Shown: piece after piece, positions 35,480 to 45,521 of the stretch
Layout: each line of letters starts with the position of its first letter
Numbering within the stretch: position 1 is the stretch's first letter
Assembly: GCF_012844225.1 (NCBI RefSeq)
Contig: NZ_JABAGQ010000016.1
Location: forward strand, 1 to 64,000
Length of the DNA: 64,000 nt
Reading direction: 5' to 3'
Origin: Rhodococcus sp. 105337
GTDB lineage: Bacteria; Actinomycetota; Actinomycetes; Mycobacteriales; Mycobacteriaceae
Notes under the pieces: model-generated
Told to the model about the DNA's origin: nothing
The model's input: only the letters and a program-made list of their open reading frames with translations
Databases searched by the model: none
Made by a program: the position numbers and the translations under genes

Positions 35480-35545
35480 CTCTGCCGCACGCGGTGCGGT
35501 AGCTGCGGGATAAAAGCCCAGGGCTTTCGGATAGTCTGGTTACCC

Positions 35546-37057
35546 GTGAGTGATGCCAGTGTTCAGCAGCCCGACGATACCCCCGAGCAGATCCGGGTCC
35601 GCCGCGACAAGCGCGAACGACTCTTGGCGGAGGGTAAGGACGCCTATCCGGTCGTCGTGCCCCGGACACACACCCTGGCGCAGATCCGCGCCGCGTATCC
35701 CGACCTCGAACCCGACGCCACAACCGGCGAACAGGTGGGCGTGGTCGGACGCATCATCTTCCTCCGCAACACCGGCAAGCTCTGCTTCGCCACCTTGCAG
35801 GAGGGCGACGGCACTCAGCTTCAGGTCATGATCAGTCTCGCCGGTGTGGGAGAAGACGCTCTCGCGGCATGGAAGGCAGAGACCGACCTCGGCGACTTCG
35901 TGTTCGTCCACGGTGAGGTCATCAGCTCGCGCCGCGGCGAACTCAGCGTCATGGCCGACTCCTGGAGCATGGCGTCGAAGGCGCTGCGCCCGCTGCCGGT
36001 CGCGCACAAGGAGATGAACGAGGAGACACGCGTTCGTCAGCGTTACGTCGACCTCATCGTCCGCCCCGACGCCCGCCGGAACGCGCGGATGCGGGTCGCG
36101 GTGGTGCGCGAACTGCGCAATGCTCTCGAGCGCCGCGATTTCCTCGAGGTCGAGACGCCGATGCTCCAGACGTTGCACGGTGGTGCCGCCGCGCGGCCGT
36201 TCGTCACCCATTCGAACGCACTCGACATGGACTTGTTCCTGCGCATCGCTCCCGAGTTGTTCCTCAAGCGCTGCGTCGTCGGTGGGATCGAGAAGGTCTT
36301 CGAGATAAACCGGAATTTCCGCAACGAGGGTGCGGACTCCACCCACTCACCCGAATTCTCGATGCTGGAAACCTACGAGGCGTACGGCACCTACGACGAT
36401 TCGGCGAAGATGATCCGCGAGGTCATCCAGGAAGTCGCGATGGCGGCGTTCGGCAGCCATGTGGTCACTCTGGCCGACGGCACCGAATACGACTTCGGCG
36501 GTGAATGGAAGACCCTCGAAATGTACCCGTCTCTGTCGCAGGCGATCGGCTCCGAGGTGACTCCGGAAACCACGGTCGACGAATTGAAGGCCCTCGCGGG
36601 ACGTGTCGGTCTCGAGGTTCCGGAGGGCAAGGGCTGGGGCCACGGCAAGCTCGTCGAGGAACTCTGGGAGCACATGTGCGGCGACCAGTTGTACACGCCG
36701 ACTTTCGTGCGTGATTTCCCGGTGGAGACATCGCCTCTCACGCGCGATCACCGCTCGGTGAAGGGCGTCACCGAGAAATGGGATCTCTACGTTCGCGGTT
36801 TCGAACTCGCCACGGGTTACTCGGAACTCGTGGATCCGGTGATCCAGCGTGAGCGTTTCGTCGATCAGGCGCGGCTCGCATCGGCCGGCGACGACGAGGC
36901 GATGGTTCTCGACGAAGATTTCCTCTCGGCCATGGAACAGGGAATGCCGCCGACGACGGGGACGGGAATGGGAATCGACCGTCTGCTGATGGCGCTGACC
37001 GGCCTGGGAATCCGGGAAACAATCCTGTTTCCGATTGTTCGTCCGACCACGCGTTAA
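35546..37057 (+). CDS. lysS: Lysyl-tRNA synthetase (class II)
   Basis: 503 residues. An OB-fold anticodon domain (about 60-160) precedes the class II catalytic core with motif 2 ([18 protein letters not shown]) and motif 3 ([13 protein letters not shown]). It charges tRNA-Lys. The GTG start at 35546 lies 8 nt after TAGTCT with no clear Shine-Dalgarno, suggesting a leaderless transcript. Mycobacterial homologues share this position directly before lsr2. Confidence 0.95.
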   Translation: MSDASVQQPDDTPEQIRVRRDKRERLLAEGKDAYPVVVPRTHTLAQIRAAYPDLEPDATTGEQVGVVGRIIFLRNTGKLCFATLQEGDGTQLQVMISLAGVGEDALAAWKAETDLGDFVFVHGEVISSRRGELSVMADSWSMASKALRPLPVAHKEMNEETRVRQRYVDLIVRPDARRNARMRVAVVRELRNALERRDFLEVETPMLQTLHGGAAARPFVTHSNALDMDLFLRIAPELFLKRCVVGGIEKVFEINRNFRNEGADSTHSPEFSMLETYEAYGTYDDSAKMIREVIQEVAMAAFGSHVVTLADGTEYDFGGEWKTLEMYPSLSQAIGSEVTPETTVDELKALAGRVGLEVPEGKGWGHGKLVEELWEHMCGDQLYTPTFVRDFPVETSPLTRDHRSVKGVTEKWDLYVRGFELATGYSELVDPVIQRERFVDQARLASAGDDEAMVLDEDFLSAMEQGMPPTTGTGMGIDRLLMALTGLGIRETILFPIVRPTTR

Positions 37058-37078
37058 TTCCACCCACCGAGTTTCGTA

Positions 37079-37106
37079 TTGCCATGGGTTAATTCCGGGG
37101 TATCGT
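37079..37106 (+). promoter_or_regulatory. lsr2 promoter
   Basis: TTGCCA (37079-37084), 16 nt, TATCGT (37101-37106). GTTAATTCC occurs twice around it (37053-37061, 37088-37096). The first copy overlaps the lysS stop codon. AT-rich repeats at an H-NS-like gene could serve autoregulation. Confidence 0.55.
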
Positions 37107-37157
37107 GGTCCTGTCCCGGGGGGGACCGCTTTCTTCATTCGAGAGGATTCTCAACAC

Positions 37158-37517
37158 ATGGTAAAGAAGGTCACCGTCACTCTGATCGACGATGTGGACC
37201 AGGAAACGGCCGCAGATGAATCGGTGGAGTTCGGACTCGATGGAGTTACCTACGAGATCGACCTGTCCGAAGAGAATGCTGCCAAGTTGCGCGACCAGTT
37301 GGAATTCTGGATCGAGCACGCACGAAAGGTGGGGGGCCGCAAGCGCGGCAAGGTCGGTCCGTCGACCACTCCCACCACGCGCAAGCCCGCACGGGCCGGC
37401 TCGGATCGTGAACAGACTGCCGCAATTCGTGAATGGGCGCGGAACAACGATTGGCCGGTCTCCGCGCGCGGCCGCATCTCCGCCGAAATCGTGGAAGCTT
37501 ACAACCAGGCCCACTAG
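37158..37517 (+). CDS. lsr2: Lsr2 nucleoid-associated protein
   Basis: 119 residues. The N-terminal dimerisation domain ([29 protein letters not shown]) is followed by a basic linker (GGRKRGK) and the C-terminal DNA-binding domain with the AT-hook-like RGR in SARGRIS and the final [10 protein letters not shown]. Lsr2 is the actinobacterial H-NS counterpart that silences AT-rich DNA. The start ATG 37158 was preferred over a longer frame because it begins the conserved domain and follows GAGAGG. Confidence 0.96.
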   Translation: MVKKVTVTLIDDVDQETAADESVEFGLDGVTYEIDLSEENAAKLRDQLEFWIEHARKVGGRKRGKVGPSTTPTTRKPARAGSDREQTAAIREWARNNDWPVSARGRISAEIVEAYNQAH

Positions 37518-37590
37518 GAATTCCGACGCAGGAGTGATCCCGCGGGGGCGTCGTCACCTGGTGGCGGCGCCTCTGTGCACGTCAGGGCTC

Positions 37591-37618
37591 GGACCCGGCG
37601 GTGTGGGGTCCTCTGTTT
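37591..37618 (+). terminator. Terminator after lsr2
   Basis: GGACCC (37591-37596) pairs with GGGTCC (37606-37611) around a 9-nt loop, followed by TCTGTTTT. Confidence 0.6.
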
Positions 37619-37669
37619 TGCACAACACATTTCTGGGGGACCTAACCGTGCCGGAGTAGGATTCGCAGG

Positions 37670-39100
37670 ATGGTTGACAGAGTGCTCGAGCCGGGAAAAA
37701 CGTGTTGGCGTACCGCACGTGCGGCCAATCTTACTTCGATCGTCGACGCCGCCACCTATTTCCATCACGTGAAATCCGCGATGCTCAGCGCGAAAAAACG
37801 GATCATACTCATCGGCTGGGATTTCGACACCCGGATCCAATTCGAACCGGGCGGCAAGACCCTCGAGGGCCCGAACAGGCTCGGCGCTTTTCTGAAGTGG
37901 CTGCCGCGCCACCGTCCCGACCTCGAGGTCTATCTGCTGAAGTGGAATATCGGGGCCTTCAGTGCCCTCGGCCGTGGGATGACGCCTGTGTTCGTACTCG
38001 ACTGGTTCACCGACTCACGGCTACACCTCGAGATCGACGGTGCGCACCCGGTGGGTGCCGCACACCACCAGAAGATCATCGTCGTCGACGACGAAATCGC
38101 GTTCTGCGGTGGAATCGACATGACCGTCGATCGGTGGGACACCTCCGACCACGCGGACCGGAGCCGATACCGCCGGGAACCGACCGGCAAGCGCTACGGC
38201 CCGTGGCACGACGTCACCACTGCGGTGGACGGCGAGGCCGCGCGAGCGCTGGGCGAACTGGCCCGAGCGCGCTGGAAGGCCGCTACCGGCGAAGAACTCG
38301 GACCCGTCGAAGGAACCGAACCGATCTGGCCCGAGGGACTCGAGCCGACCGTGCGCGACGTCGACGTCTCGATCGCGCGTACGTTGCCGACGTACGGCGA
38401 TCAGGAGGGCGTCCACGAGATCGAAGCGCTGTACCTCGCCATCATCGAGAACACACGCAGCACCCTGTATCTGGAGAGCCAGTACCTGGCATCGCGCACC
38501 CTCGCGGAGGCGCTCGCGGCGCGACTGCAGGAACCGGACGGCCCCGAAATCGTGCTCGTACTTCCGCGCAACGCCGACGGCTGGCTCGAACAGAAGGCGA
38601 TGGACGGCGCCCGGCGTGCTCTTCTCCACCTGCTGTGGGACGCCGACGTGCACGGCCGCTTCGGCGCGTACTACCCGGTGACCGAGGGCGGCAACCCGAT
38701 CTACGTCCATGCGAAGGTCGTCGTGATGGACGAGAGCGTCTTACGAATCGGTTCGTCGAACCTCAACAACCGTTCCATGGGATTCGACACCGAGTGTGAT
38801 CTCGCGATCGAAGCAGCAGAACCCGGGGACCGGGTGGGCAGGGCCGCGGTCGACCTGCGCAACACGCTGCTCGCCGAGCACCTCGGCGTGGACGTCGGAA
38901 AAATCGAGGAAGCCACGGCGGACGGGGGCTCGCTGCTCGCGGCGGTCGAGCGCTTCCGCGGGCCGGGCCGTTCGCTGCGTCCCTTCGAACCCGCTACCGT
39001 GGATGGGGAGGACAGCGTGCTCGCCGAGAGCAGCCTCGCGGACCCGGAGCGTGCCCCGCGCAGCCTCGGAAGGCGTCTACAGCGCGTCCTCGCAGGCTGA
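37670..39100 (+). CDS. Phospholipase D-family protein
   Basis: 476 residues with two HKD motifs: HHQKIIVVDDEIAFCGG (first) and HAKVVVMDESVLRIGSSNLNNR (second). The two together form one active site, as in cardiolipin synthases and phospholipase D. There is no signal peptide and no transmembrane anchor, unlike typical cardiolipin synthases, so a soluble PLD or phosphatidyltransferase-like enzyme acting on membrane lipids is more likely. TAGGAT ends 7 nt before ATG 37670, suggesting a leaderless mRNA. It sits between lsr2 and clpC1; no functional link is evident. Confidence 0.88.
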   Translation: MVDRVLEPGKTCWRTARAANLTSIVDAATYFHHVKSAMLSAKKRIILIGWDFDTRIQFEPGGKTLEGPNRLGAFLKWLPRHRPDLEVYLLKWNIGAFSALGRGMTPVFVLDWFTDSRLHLEIDGAHPVGAAHHQKIIVVDDEIAFCGGIDMTVDRWDTSDHADRSRYRREPTGKRYGPWHDVTTAVDGEAARALGELARARWKAATGEELGPVEGTEPIWPEGLEPTVRDVDVSIARTLPTYGDQEGVHEIEALYLAIIENTRSTLYLESQYLASRTLAEALAARLQEPDGPEIVLVLPRNADGWLEQKAMDGARRALLHLLWDADVHGRFGAYYPVTEGGNPIYVHAKVVVMDESVLRIGSSNLNNRSMGFDTECDLAIEAAEPGDRVGRAAVDLRNTLLAEHLGVDVGKIEEATADGGSLLAAVERFRGPGRSLRPFEPATVDGEDSVLAESSLADPERAPRSLGRRLQRVLAG

Positions 39101-39106
39101 CGGCCT

Positions 39107-39123
39107 GTTCGCTTCTGGCGTAC
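39107..39123 (+). promoter_or_regulatory. ClgR-type operator upstream of clpC1
   Basis: GTTCGC-TTCTG-GCG (39107-39120), continuing TAC, matches the actinobacterial ClgR motif GTTCGC-N5-GCG. ClgR activates clp protease genes under stress. The site lies about 240 nt before the clpC1 start in an otherwise non-coding gap (39101-39359). Confidence 0.7.
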
Positions 39124-39359
39124 AGCTTGCGGAAACGTATCTTCCACGTGCAGCGTTACAACCTGTAGCCGGGTTTTTCCCCAACCTCCGAAGGGTAGAG
39201 GGAGAGCGGGTCGATACCACGCCAACTAGAGTGTGCAGTGGGAACGTGGAACCTTCACCGGTTCCGATGAACGACTCGAGTGCCGGAGCTAAGAGCGGCA
39301 GCAGAGATCCGGGACGATCGCGTATCGGATTCTGCGGCCGGAGAGTGTGAGGGAGTGCG

Positions 39360-41900
39360 ATGTTCGAAAGGTTCACCGATCGCGCGCGGCGCGTCGTTGT
39401 CCTGGCTCAAGAAGAGGCCAGGATGCTCAACCACAACTACATCGGCACGGAGCACATCCTCCTCGGCCTCATCCACGAGGGTGAGGGTGTGGCGGCGAAG
39501 TCTCTCGAGTCGTTGGGGATCTCCCTCGAAGGTGTCCGGAGCCAGGTCGAAGAGATCATCGGCCAGGGTCAGCAGGCACCGTCCGGGCATATTCCTTTCA
39601 CTCCGCGTGCCAAGAAGGTCCTCGAGCTGAGCCTGCGCGAAGCGCTGCAGCTCGGCCACAACTACATCGGTACCGAGCACATCCTGCTCGGGCTGATCCG
39701 CGAGGGTGAAGGCGTGGCCGCTCAGGTCCTCGTCAAGCTCGGCGCCGACCTCAACCGGGTCCGGCAGCAGGTCATCCAGCTGCTCTCCGGTTACCAGGGC
39801 AAGGAACCCGCGGAATCCGGCACGAGCCGCGGCGAGTCCGGCACCCCGTCGACATCCCTCGTCCTCGATCAGTTCGGCCGCAACCTCACGCAGGCCGCGC
39901 TCGAAGGCAAGCTCGATCCGGTCATCGGCCGGGCCAAGGAAATCGAGCGGGTCATGCAGGTGCTCTCGCGCCGCACCAAGAACAACCCGGTGCTGATCGG
40001 TGAGCCCGGTGTCGGTAAGACCGCCGTCGTCGAAGGCCTCGCGCAGGCCATCGTGAACGGTGAGGTCCCCGAGACCCTCAAGGACAAGCAGCTCTACACG
40101 CTCGACCTGGGCTCGCTCGTCGCCGGCAGCCGTTACCGCGGTGACTTCGAGGAACGCCTCAAGAAGGTGCTCAAGGAGATCAACAGCCGCGGCGACATCA
40201 TCCTGTTCATCGACGAGCTGCACACGCTCGTCGGCGCAGGTGCCGCCGAAGGCGCGATCGACGCCGCGTCGATCCTGAAGCCGAAGCTCGCCCGTGGTGA
40301 GCTGCAGACCATCGGTGCGACCACCCTCGACGAGTACCGCAAGTACATCGAGAAGGATGCCGCCCTCGAGCGTCGCTTCCAGCCGGTCCAGGTCGGCGAG
40401 CCGACGGTCGAGCACACCATCGAGATCCTCAAGGGACTCCGGGACCGGTACGAGGCGCACCACCGCGTCTCGATCACCGACAAGGCGCTCGTCGCATCCG
40501 CGACGCTCGCCGACCGGTACATCAACGACCGCTTCCTGCCGGACAAGGCGATCGACCTCATCGACGAGGCGGGCGCGCGCATGCGCATCCGCCGGATGAC
40601 CGCACCGCCGGACCTGCGCGAGTTCGACGACCGGATCGCCGACGCCCGTCGCGAGAAGGAATCGGCGATCGACGCGCAGGACTTCGAAAAGGCTGCAAGC
40701 CTGCGCGACAAGGAGAAGCAGCTCGTCGCGCAGCGTGCCGAGCGTGAGAAGCAGTGGCGTGCGGGCGACCTCGACGTGATCGCAGAGGTCGACGAGGAGC
40801 AGATCGCAGAGGTTCTCGCGAACTGGACCGGTATCCCCGTGTTCAAGCTCACCGAGGAGGAGACCACCCGTCTGCTCCGCATGGAAGACGAGCTGCACAA
40901 GCGGATCATCGGCCAGGAGGACGCGGTCAAGGCTGTCGCGAAGGCGATCCGGCGTACGCGTGCCGGGCTCAAGGACCCGAAGCGTCCGTCCGGTTCGTTC
41001 ATCTTCGCCGGTCCGTCCGGTGTCGGTAAGACCGAGCTCTCCAAGGCGCTGGCGAACTTCCTCTTCGGTGAGGACGACGCGCTCATCCAGATCGACATGG
41101 GTGAGTTCCACGACCGGTTCACCGCGTCGCGTCTGTTCGGTGCGCCCCCCGGCTACGTCGGATACGAAGAGGGCGGCCAGCTCACCGAGAAGGTGCGCCG
41201 CAAGCCGTTCTCGGTGGTGCTCTTCGACGAGATCGAGAAGGCCCACCAGGAGATCTACAACACGCTCCTGCAGGTCCTCGAAGACGGTCGTCTCACCGAC
41301 GGTCAGGGACGCACGGTGGACTTCAAGAACACGGTGCTGATCTTCACGTCGAACCTCGGTACGTCGGACATCTCGAAGGCTGTCGGCCTGGGCTTCACCC
41401 ACGGCAGCGACAGCGGGTCCAACTACGAGCGGATGAAGAACAAGGTCAACGACGAGCTCAAGAAGCACTTCCGGCCCGAATTCCTCAACCGTATCGACGA
41501 CATCATCGTCTTCCACCAGCTGACGAAGGATCAGATCATCCAGATGGTCGATCTGATGATCGGACGCGTGGAGAAGCAGCTGAAGAACAAGGACATGGGC
41601 ATCGAGCTCACCGAGAAGGCGAAGTCGCTGCTCGCGAAGCGCGGATTCGACCCGGTCCTGGGAGCCCGTCCGCTCCGCCGCACCATCCAGCGCGAGATCG
41701 AGGATCAGCTCTCCGAGAAGATCCTGTTCGGCGAGATCGGCTCCGGCCATATCGTCCTCGTCGACGTCGAGAACTGGGACGGCGAAGGCGCCGGCGAGAA
41801 CGCGAAGTTCACGTTCACGCCGAGCGAGAAGCCGGCCGAGGTGCCCGACACCCCGGCGGTCGTCATGGCGAAGACCCCCGAAGGGGAGCCGGAAGCCTGA
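39360..41900 (+). CDS. clpC1: ATP-dependent Clp protease ATPase subunit ClpC1
   Basis: 846 residues. A double Clp-N domain has two [13 protein letters not shown] repeats (residues about 25-115). AAA domain 1 has GEPGVGKT and an [12 protein letters not shown] Walker B; a UVR-like middle region follows ([18 protein letters not shown]). AAA domain 2 has GPSGVGKT and ends in a ClpP-docking region. It unfolds substrates for ClpP1P2 and is the target of several anti-mycobacterial cyclic peptides. The tail (about 815-846) is acidic and variable. Confidence 0.97.
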   Translation: MFERFTDRARRVVVLAQEEARMLNHNYIGTEHILLGLIHEGEGVAAKSLESLGISLEGVRSQVEEIIGQGQQAPSGHIPFTPRAKKVLELSLREALQLGHNYIGTEHILLGLIREGEGVAAQVLVKLGADLNRVRQQVIQLLSGYQGKEPAESGTSRGESGTPSTSLVLDQFGRNLTQAALEGKLDPVIGRAKEIERVMQVLSRRTKNNPVLIGEPGVGKTAVVEGLAQAIVNGEVPETLKDKQLYTLDLGSLVAGSRYRGDFEERLKKVLKEINSRGDIILFIDELHTLVGAGAAEGAIDAASILKPKLARGELQTIGATTLDEYRKYIEKDAALERRFQPVQVGEPTVEHTIEILKGLRDRYEAHHRVSITDKALVASATLADRYINDRFLPDKAIDLIDEAGARMRIRRMTAPPDLREFDDRIADARREKESAIDAQDFEKAASLRDKEKQLVAQRAEREKQWRAGDLDVIAEVDEEQIAEVLANWTGIPVFKLTEEETTRLLRMEDELHKRIIGQEDAVKAVAKAIRRTRAGLKDPKRPSGSFIFAGPSGVGKTELSKALANFLFGEDDALIQIDMGEFHDRFTASRLFGAPPGYVGYEEGGQLTEKVRRKPFSVVLFDEIEKAHQEIYNTLLQVLEDGRLTDGQGRTVDFKNTVLIFTSNLGTSDISKAVGLGFTHGSDSGSNYERMKNKVNDELKKHFRPEFLNRIDDIIVFHQLTKDQIIQMVDLMIGRVEKQLKNKDMGIELTEKAKSLLAKRGFDPVLGARPLRRTIQREIEDQLSEKILFGEIGSGHIVLVDVENWDGEGAGENAKFTFTPSEKPAEVPDTPAVVMAKTPEGEPEA

Positions 41901-41920
41901 CATCGCGGTTCCGATAGACA

Positions 41921-41960
41921 CGCCGAGGGGCGGTACCCGTACGGGTACCGCCCCTCGGCG
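41921..41960. terminator. 40-bp perfect palindrome terminator
   Basis: 41921-41940 and 41941-41960 are exact complements (arm CGCCGAGGGGCGGTACCCGT), so the hairpin has a stem of up to 18 bp after allowing a loop. It lies between clpC1 and the convergent TIGR03086 gene. Confidence 0.9.
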
Positions 41961-41978
41961 TCGACGGGGTAGCGGCCG

Positions 41979-42584
41979 TCAGGCGTCGCCCGGTCGCATC
42001 CACGGGGCGGTCACGCGGCCGCACCAGTTGGCGAGTCGCTCGGTCGGGCCGGCATCCGGAGTCGAGTCGACGACGGGACCGAACGGCACCTCCCCACCGC
42101 GGGGAGAGGCAGGCAGGGCACGCTCCATGATCTCGTGAGCAGCGCGGGCCAGTGCCGGGTCCGCCTCCGGATCCTGGCCCGTGGAGACGGCCAGATCCCA
42201 GCCGTGCACGAGTACCTCGTTGAGGGAGACCAGCACGGCGGCCCGCCCGGGAAAGGTGCCCCACGGGGCGGTGACGGGCCTGTCGAGGAGAGCGTCGTCG
42301 TCCCACACCTCCCAGTACCGCGTGGTGACGGCATCCAGCGTGCCGGGCCATGCGTCGTCTGATGACGAGAGGACCTCGGGGACCGAGTGGACGTCGCCAC
42401 CCATGCCGATGACTCGGCCACGATCGACAGTCGAGGCGAGATGCCCGAGGAGTGTCCGGACATCGAATTCGGGGCAGGGCGTGGGGTCGGTCATCTGTTC
42501 CGGGCGGACACCCGCGAACAAGTCACCCGCCCACTCCAGAGCGCTGCGAAACAGTGGACGAGGATCATGCTGGGCAGTGGTCAT
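41979..42584 (-). CDS. TIGR03086-family metal-binding / DinB-like protein
   Basis: 201 residues. The opening DPTPCPEFDVRTLLGHL and the middle LNEVLVHGWDLAVSTGQ match the actinobacterial maleylpyruvate-isomerase/DinB-like helical fold; family members bind a divalent metal through His residues and many use mycothiol. Length fits a complete single-domain protein. The start was taken at ATG 42584 because the upstream frame is not family-like. It is divergent from the OsmC gene, so a thiol or peroxide-stress role is possible, but the exact reaction is unknown. Confidence 0.8.
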   Translation of the reverse strand: MTTAQHDPRPLFRSALEWAGDLFAGVRPEQMTDPTPCPEFDVRTLLGHLASTVDRGRVIGMGGDVHSVPEVLSSSDDAWPGTLDAVTTRYWEVWDDDALLDRPVTAPWGTFPGRAAVLVSLNEVLVHGWDLAVSTGQDPEADPALARAAHEIMERALPASPRGGEVPFGPVVDSTPDAGPTERLANWCGRVTAPWMRPGDA

Positions 42585-42750
42585 GCAGACAGGATCCGTC
42601 GTCACGGCGCCGGACCCGGTCCCGAATCGGGCGAGCGATGCGGTATCGAGACCTCGTTCCGCCCGGGGCGCGGGAAAGACTGCGAGTGTGGTTTCGGACG
42701 GGCTCGGGTACGCATCCCGAGACCCCCGTACCCCACAGGAAGGATTCAGG

Positions 42751-43191
42751 ATGCCCACACGGACCGCGCGAACTGCTTGGAACGGCGACCTGCAGAACGG
42801 AGCCGGGCAGGTCGAACTCACGAGTTCGGGCCGCGGCACGTTCGATGTCTCGTTCCCGAAGCGATCGGCGGAGAACGCCGACGGCACCACCAGCCCCGAG
42901 GAACTGATCGCCGCGGCGCACTCCGCCTGCTACGCGATGCAACTCTCCGCGTTGATCGCGGAAGCGGGAGGAACCCCGCAAAGTCTCGACGTCGGCGCCG
43001 ACGTATCGCTCGGGCCGGATCCGGCCGGTGGGTTCCGGCTCACGGGCATCACGCTGAAGGTGCGCGGTGAAGTCGACGGACTGGACGCCGACGGCTTCAT
43101 GAAGGCAGCGCAGGACGCCAAGGCGAGTTGCCCGGTGAGCAAGGCGCTGACGGGCGTGGAAATCTCCCTGGACGCTGCCCTCGAGTCCTGA
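42751..43191 (+). CDS. OsmC/Ohr-family peroxiredoxin
   Basis: 146 residues. The two reactive cysteines lie in HSACYAMQL and ASCPVSKAL, with the Arg/Glu environment (SPEELIAAAH) of OsmC-type thiol peroxidases that reduce organic hydroperoxides. AGGAAGGA lies 6 nt upstream of ATG 42751. It is followed by a FrnE-like thioredoxin-fold gene 36 nt downstream in the same direction, so the two may form a redox pair. Confidence 0.93.
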   Translation: MPTRTARTAWNGDLQNGAGQVELTSSGRGTFDVSFPKRSAENADGTTSPEELIAAAHSACYAMQLSALIAEAGGTPQSLDVGADVSLGPDPAGGFRLTGITLKVRGEVDGLDADGFMKAAQDAKASCPVSKALTGVEISLDAALES

Positions 43192-43227
43192 GGGAACAGC
43201 GCTCCGGGCGCGCGTGTTGGACGAGTC

Positions 43228-43923
43228 GTGACGACTCCCCGGATTGCCCTCCCCACCGCCCACATCGAAGTCTGGTCGGATATTGCGTGTCCCTGGTGCT
43301 ACATCGGCAAACGCCGGTTCGCCGCGGCGCTCGACGAATTCGAGCACCGCGACCGTGTCGAGGTCACGTGGCGTTCCTACCAGCTCGCACCGGAGACTCC
43401 GGTGGGGAGGCGCAAGCCCGAAGCCGAAGCCCTCGCGGAGATGAAGGGCATGCCGCTCGAGCAGGTCCGGCAGATGTTCTCGCAAGTCTCGGGCGCCGCA
43501 GCCGAAGTCGGTGTCGAGATCGACTTCGACACGGTGATCGCGGCCAATACGTTCGACGCGCACCGTCTCGTGCACCTCGCCGGCGCACGCGGTGAAGACC
43601 TTGTCGAGGCGTTGTTCCATGCGCATTTCGTCGAGGGCGACGTCGTGGACGATCGCGAGACATTGGTGCGCATCGCCGCGTCGGCCGGACTGGACGCGGA
43701 TCTCGTTCGCGCCGCACTCGAATCCGACGCCGCAGCGGACGCGGTACGTGCGGATCTGCTCGCGGCGCGTCAGCTCGGCGTCACAGGTGTTCCGTTCTTC
43801 GTCGCCAACCGCGCTGTCGCGGTCTCGGGTGCACAGCCCGAGGACGTGTTTCTCGCCTTGCTGCAGCGTGCGATCGAGGACGTCGACAGCGAGGAAGATC
43901 AGTCTGTGAGGGACGCCAGGTAG
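43228..43923 (+). CDS. DsbA/FrnE-family oxidoreductase
   Basis: 231 residues. SDIACPWCYIGKRRF has the CPWC redox motif of FrnE-type cytoplasmic DsbA-like proteins, and GVTGVPFFVANR contains the conserved cis-Pro. Members act in disulfide exchange or as 2-hydroxychromene-2-carboxylate isomerase relatives. GTG start. No signal peptide. The last 25 nt overlap the end of the convergent DUF1990 gene, so each protein's C-terminus is constrained by the other. Confidence 0.9.
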   Translation: MTTPRIALPTAHIEVWSDIACPWCYIGKRRFAAALDEFEHRDRVEVTWRSYQLAPETPVGRRKPEAEALAEMKGMPLEQVRQMFSQVSGAAAEVGVEIDFDTVIAANTFDAHRLVHLAGARGEDLVEALFHAHFVEGDVVDDRETLVRIAASAGLDADLVRAALESDAAADAVRADLLAARQLGVTGVPFFVANRAVAVSGAQPEDVFLALLQRAIEDVDSEEDQSVRDAR

Positions 43924-44411
43924 CGGCGAACACCCAGCGTCTGCAGAAGCGGGACTGCCGGACCGGCGAGCCGCGTGTACCAGCGCCCGGGGCGTGAGAA
44001 TGCCACCACCCGGCCCACGACCCGGCCGTCGGTGGTGTGTTCGACGAGGAAGCTCTCTTCCCCGCTCACGGGGTGACCGGTCAGAGTGCCGTAGGTGAAT
44101 CCCCGTCGCCGCGGCGTATCGACGACGTCGATCACGCGGCACCACGCGGGAAACCGCACCGGCCCGATGCCGAACAGCAGTTGCACGTCGACGCCGACCG
44201 CCGGCGCAGGGGTGCTGGGGGCGACACGGATTCCGGCGGCGCGGTGCATGTCCCACGCGAACAGACGGGCAACGGCGACGTCGAATGTGGCGGCGCCGTT
44301 GCCCAGTTCACGCTCCACGGCCGCGTGGCGGTATCCGGCGGGGAGCGCGCCGTGCGACGCGCCCACCTCCCGATACGTCAACTCGCGCCCGGAATTCCCG
44401 GGCGCGGTCAT
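43899..44411 (-). CDS. DUF1990 family protein
   Basis: 170 residues. ELTYREVGASHG at the start, then FPAWCRVIDVVDTPRRRGFTYGTL and HPVSGEESFLVE, is the recognised DUF1990 pattern, an SRPBCC-like fold that probably binds a hydrophobic ligand. Function unknown. The start codon overlaps the mhuD stop by one base, so the two are probably co-transcribed. Overlaps frnE tail to tail by 25 nt. Confidence 0.85.
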   Translation of the reverse strand: MTAPGNSGRELTYREVGASHGALPAGYRHAAVERELGNGAATFDVAVARLFAWDMHRAAGIRVAPSTPAPAVGVDVQLLFGIGPVRFPAWCRVIDVVDTPRRRGFTYGTLTGHPVSGEESFLVEHTTDGRVVGRVVAFSRPGRWYTRLAGPAVPLLQTLGVRRYLASLTD

Positions 44412-44716
44412 CAGGACTTCTTGACGTCGAGGACGACTTCGAATTCCAGGAGCGACGCGCCGGACGCGACCGGGTTCTTCGCCTCACCGGCGTGAGCGGC
44501 CCGCGCGCCGCCGTCCCGCCATGCGGCGAAGTCCTCTTCGGTTTCCCATTGGGTGACCACGAAATACCTGTTTTCACCCGCGGTGGGGCGCAGCAACTGG
44601 AAGCCCAGGAACCCGGGCGAATTCTCGACGGTGTGCGCGCGATTGGCGAACCGCTTCTCCAGTTCGGGTCCGGCACCTTCGGGGATTTCGATTGCGTTGA
44701 TCTTCACGACTGCCAT
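44411..44716 (-). CDS. mhuD: Heme-degrading monooxygenase MhuD
   Basis: 101 residues closely following the mycobacterial MhuD pattern (VVKINAIEIPEGAGPELEKR, ENSPGFLGFQLLRP, ASLLEFEVVLDV). The catalytic and heme-binding residues Asn7, Trp66 and His75 are all present at the same numbering. It degrades heme to mycobilin and iron without releasing CO. An IsdG/ABM-fold dimer in the cytoplasm. Divergent from the hydrolase at 44750; the short gap carries no obvious iron box. Confidence 0.93.
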   Translation of the reverse strand: MAVVKINAIEIPEGAGPELEKRFANRAHTVENSPGFLGFQLLRPTAGENRYFVVTQWETEEDFAAWRDGGARAAHAGEAKNPVASGASLLEFEVVLDVKKS

Positions 44717-44749
44717 GGTCGCGACATTACTCCGCTACCTTGGGCCACT

Positions 44750-45490
44750 GTGTTGCATGACGAAGGTGGTAGCGGACGGCCGATCCTGTTGTTGCACGGT
44801 CTCATGGGAAGCGCGCGTACGTGGCGTCGCCAGGTGCCGTGGCTCCGGGAGCACGGCCACGTGTATTCGTTCGACGCGGCGGGTCACGGCCGCGCGGCGC
44901 CCGCGAACCTCGGCACCGACGCGTTCGTTGCCGACCTGGCTGCCCACTTCGACGAGAACACCGAACCGTTCGTCGTGATCGGGCATTCGATGGGTGCGCT
45001 GCACGCGTGGTGCCTCGCAGCGGCGCACCCGGGCCTGGTCGCCGCGCTCGTCCTCGAAGACATGGCACCCGATTTCCGTGGCCGGACCGCCGAGAACTGG
45101 GCGGCGATGGTGGGGCAGTGGCCACAGCCTTTCCCCACCGACGACGCGGTGCTCGACTTCTTCGGTCCGGTCGCCGGACGCTATTTCCTCGACTCGTTCA
45201 GCCGTCGCGCGGACGGCTGGTACCTGCACGGCGACGTCTCGACATTCCGTGACATCTCCGAGGAGTGGGGCCGGAGGCACTTCTGGGACGAGTGGACGGC
45301 CTCGACCGTCCCCGCTCTGCTGATCGAGGGCGAGTTCACGATCACTCCGCCGGGGCAGATGCGGGAAATGGCGAAGCGCCGCCCGGGAACCGGCTACGTC
45401 CGCATCGAGGGTGCCGGGCATCTCGTGCACGACGATCGGCCCGGGGAGTACCGCGCGGTCGTCGAAGAATTCCTGACCGGCCTGCCCTGA
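44750..45490 (+). CDS. Alpha/beta hydrolase
   Basis: 246 residues. The oxyanion HG motif is in LLLHGLMGSA, the nucleophile elbow is GHSMG, and the catalytic His is near the end in GAGHLVHDD. Probably an esterase or C-C hydrolase; substrate unknown. The GTG start at 44750 lies 8 nt after TACCTT, consistent with leaderless translation. The frame upstream is open but not family-like. The homologue (Rv3591c) lies beside mhuD in M. tuberculosis. Confidence 0.88.
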   Translation: MLHDEGGSGRPILLLHGLMGSARTWRRQVPWLREHGHVYSFDAAGHGRAAPANLGTDAFVADLAAHFDENTEPFVVIGHSMGALHAWCLAAAHPGLVAALVLEDMAPDFRGRTAENWAAMVGQWPQPFPTDDAVLDFFGPVAGRYFLDSFSRRADGWYLHGDVSTFRDISEEWGRRHFWDEWTASTVPALLIEGEFTITPPGQMREMAKRRPGTGYVRIEGAGHLVHDDRPGEYRAVVEEFLTGLP

Positions 45491-45521
45491 AAGCCGCGGA
45501 CCGCACTACGGCAGGACGAGA

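Noticed and set aside
39255-41921. 888-codon minus-strand open frame opposite clpC1
   Set aside because: Same reason: codon bias of clpC1 produces a stop-free antisense frame.
44411-44716. Generic antibiotic-biosynthesis monooxygenase annotation
   Set aside because: Asn7, Trp66, His75 and long identical stretches to mycobacterial MhuD support heme degradation instead.
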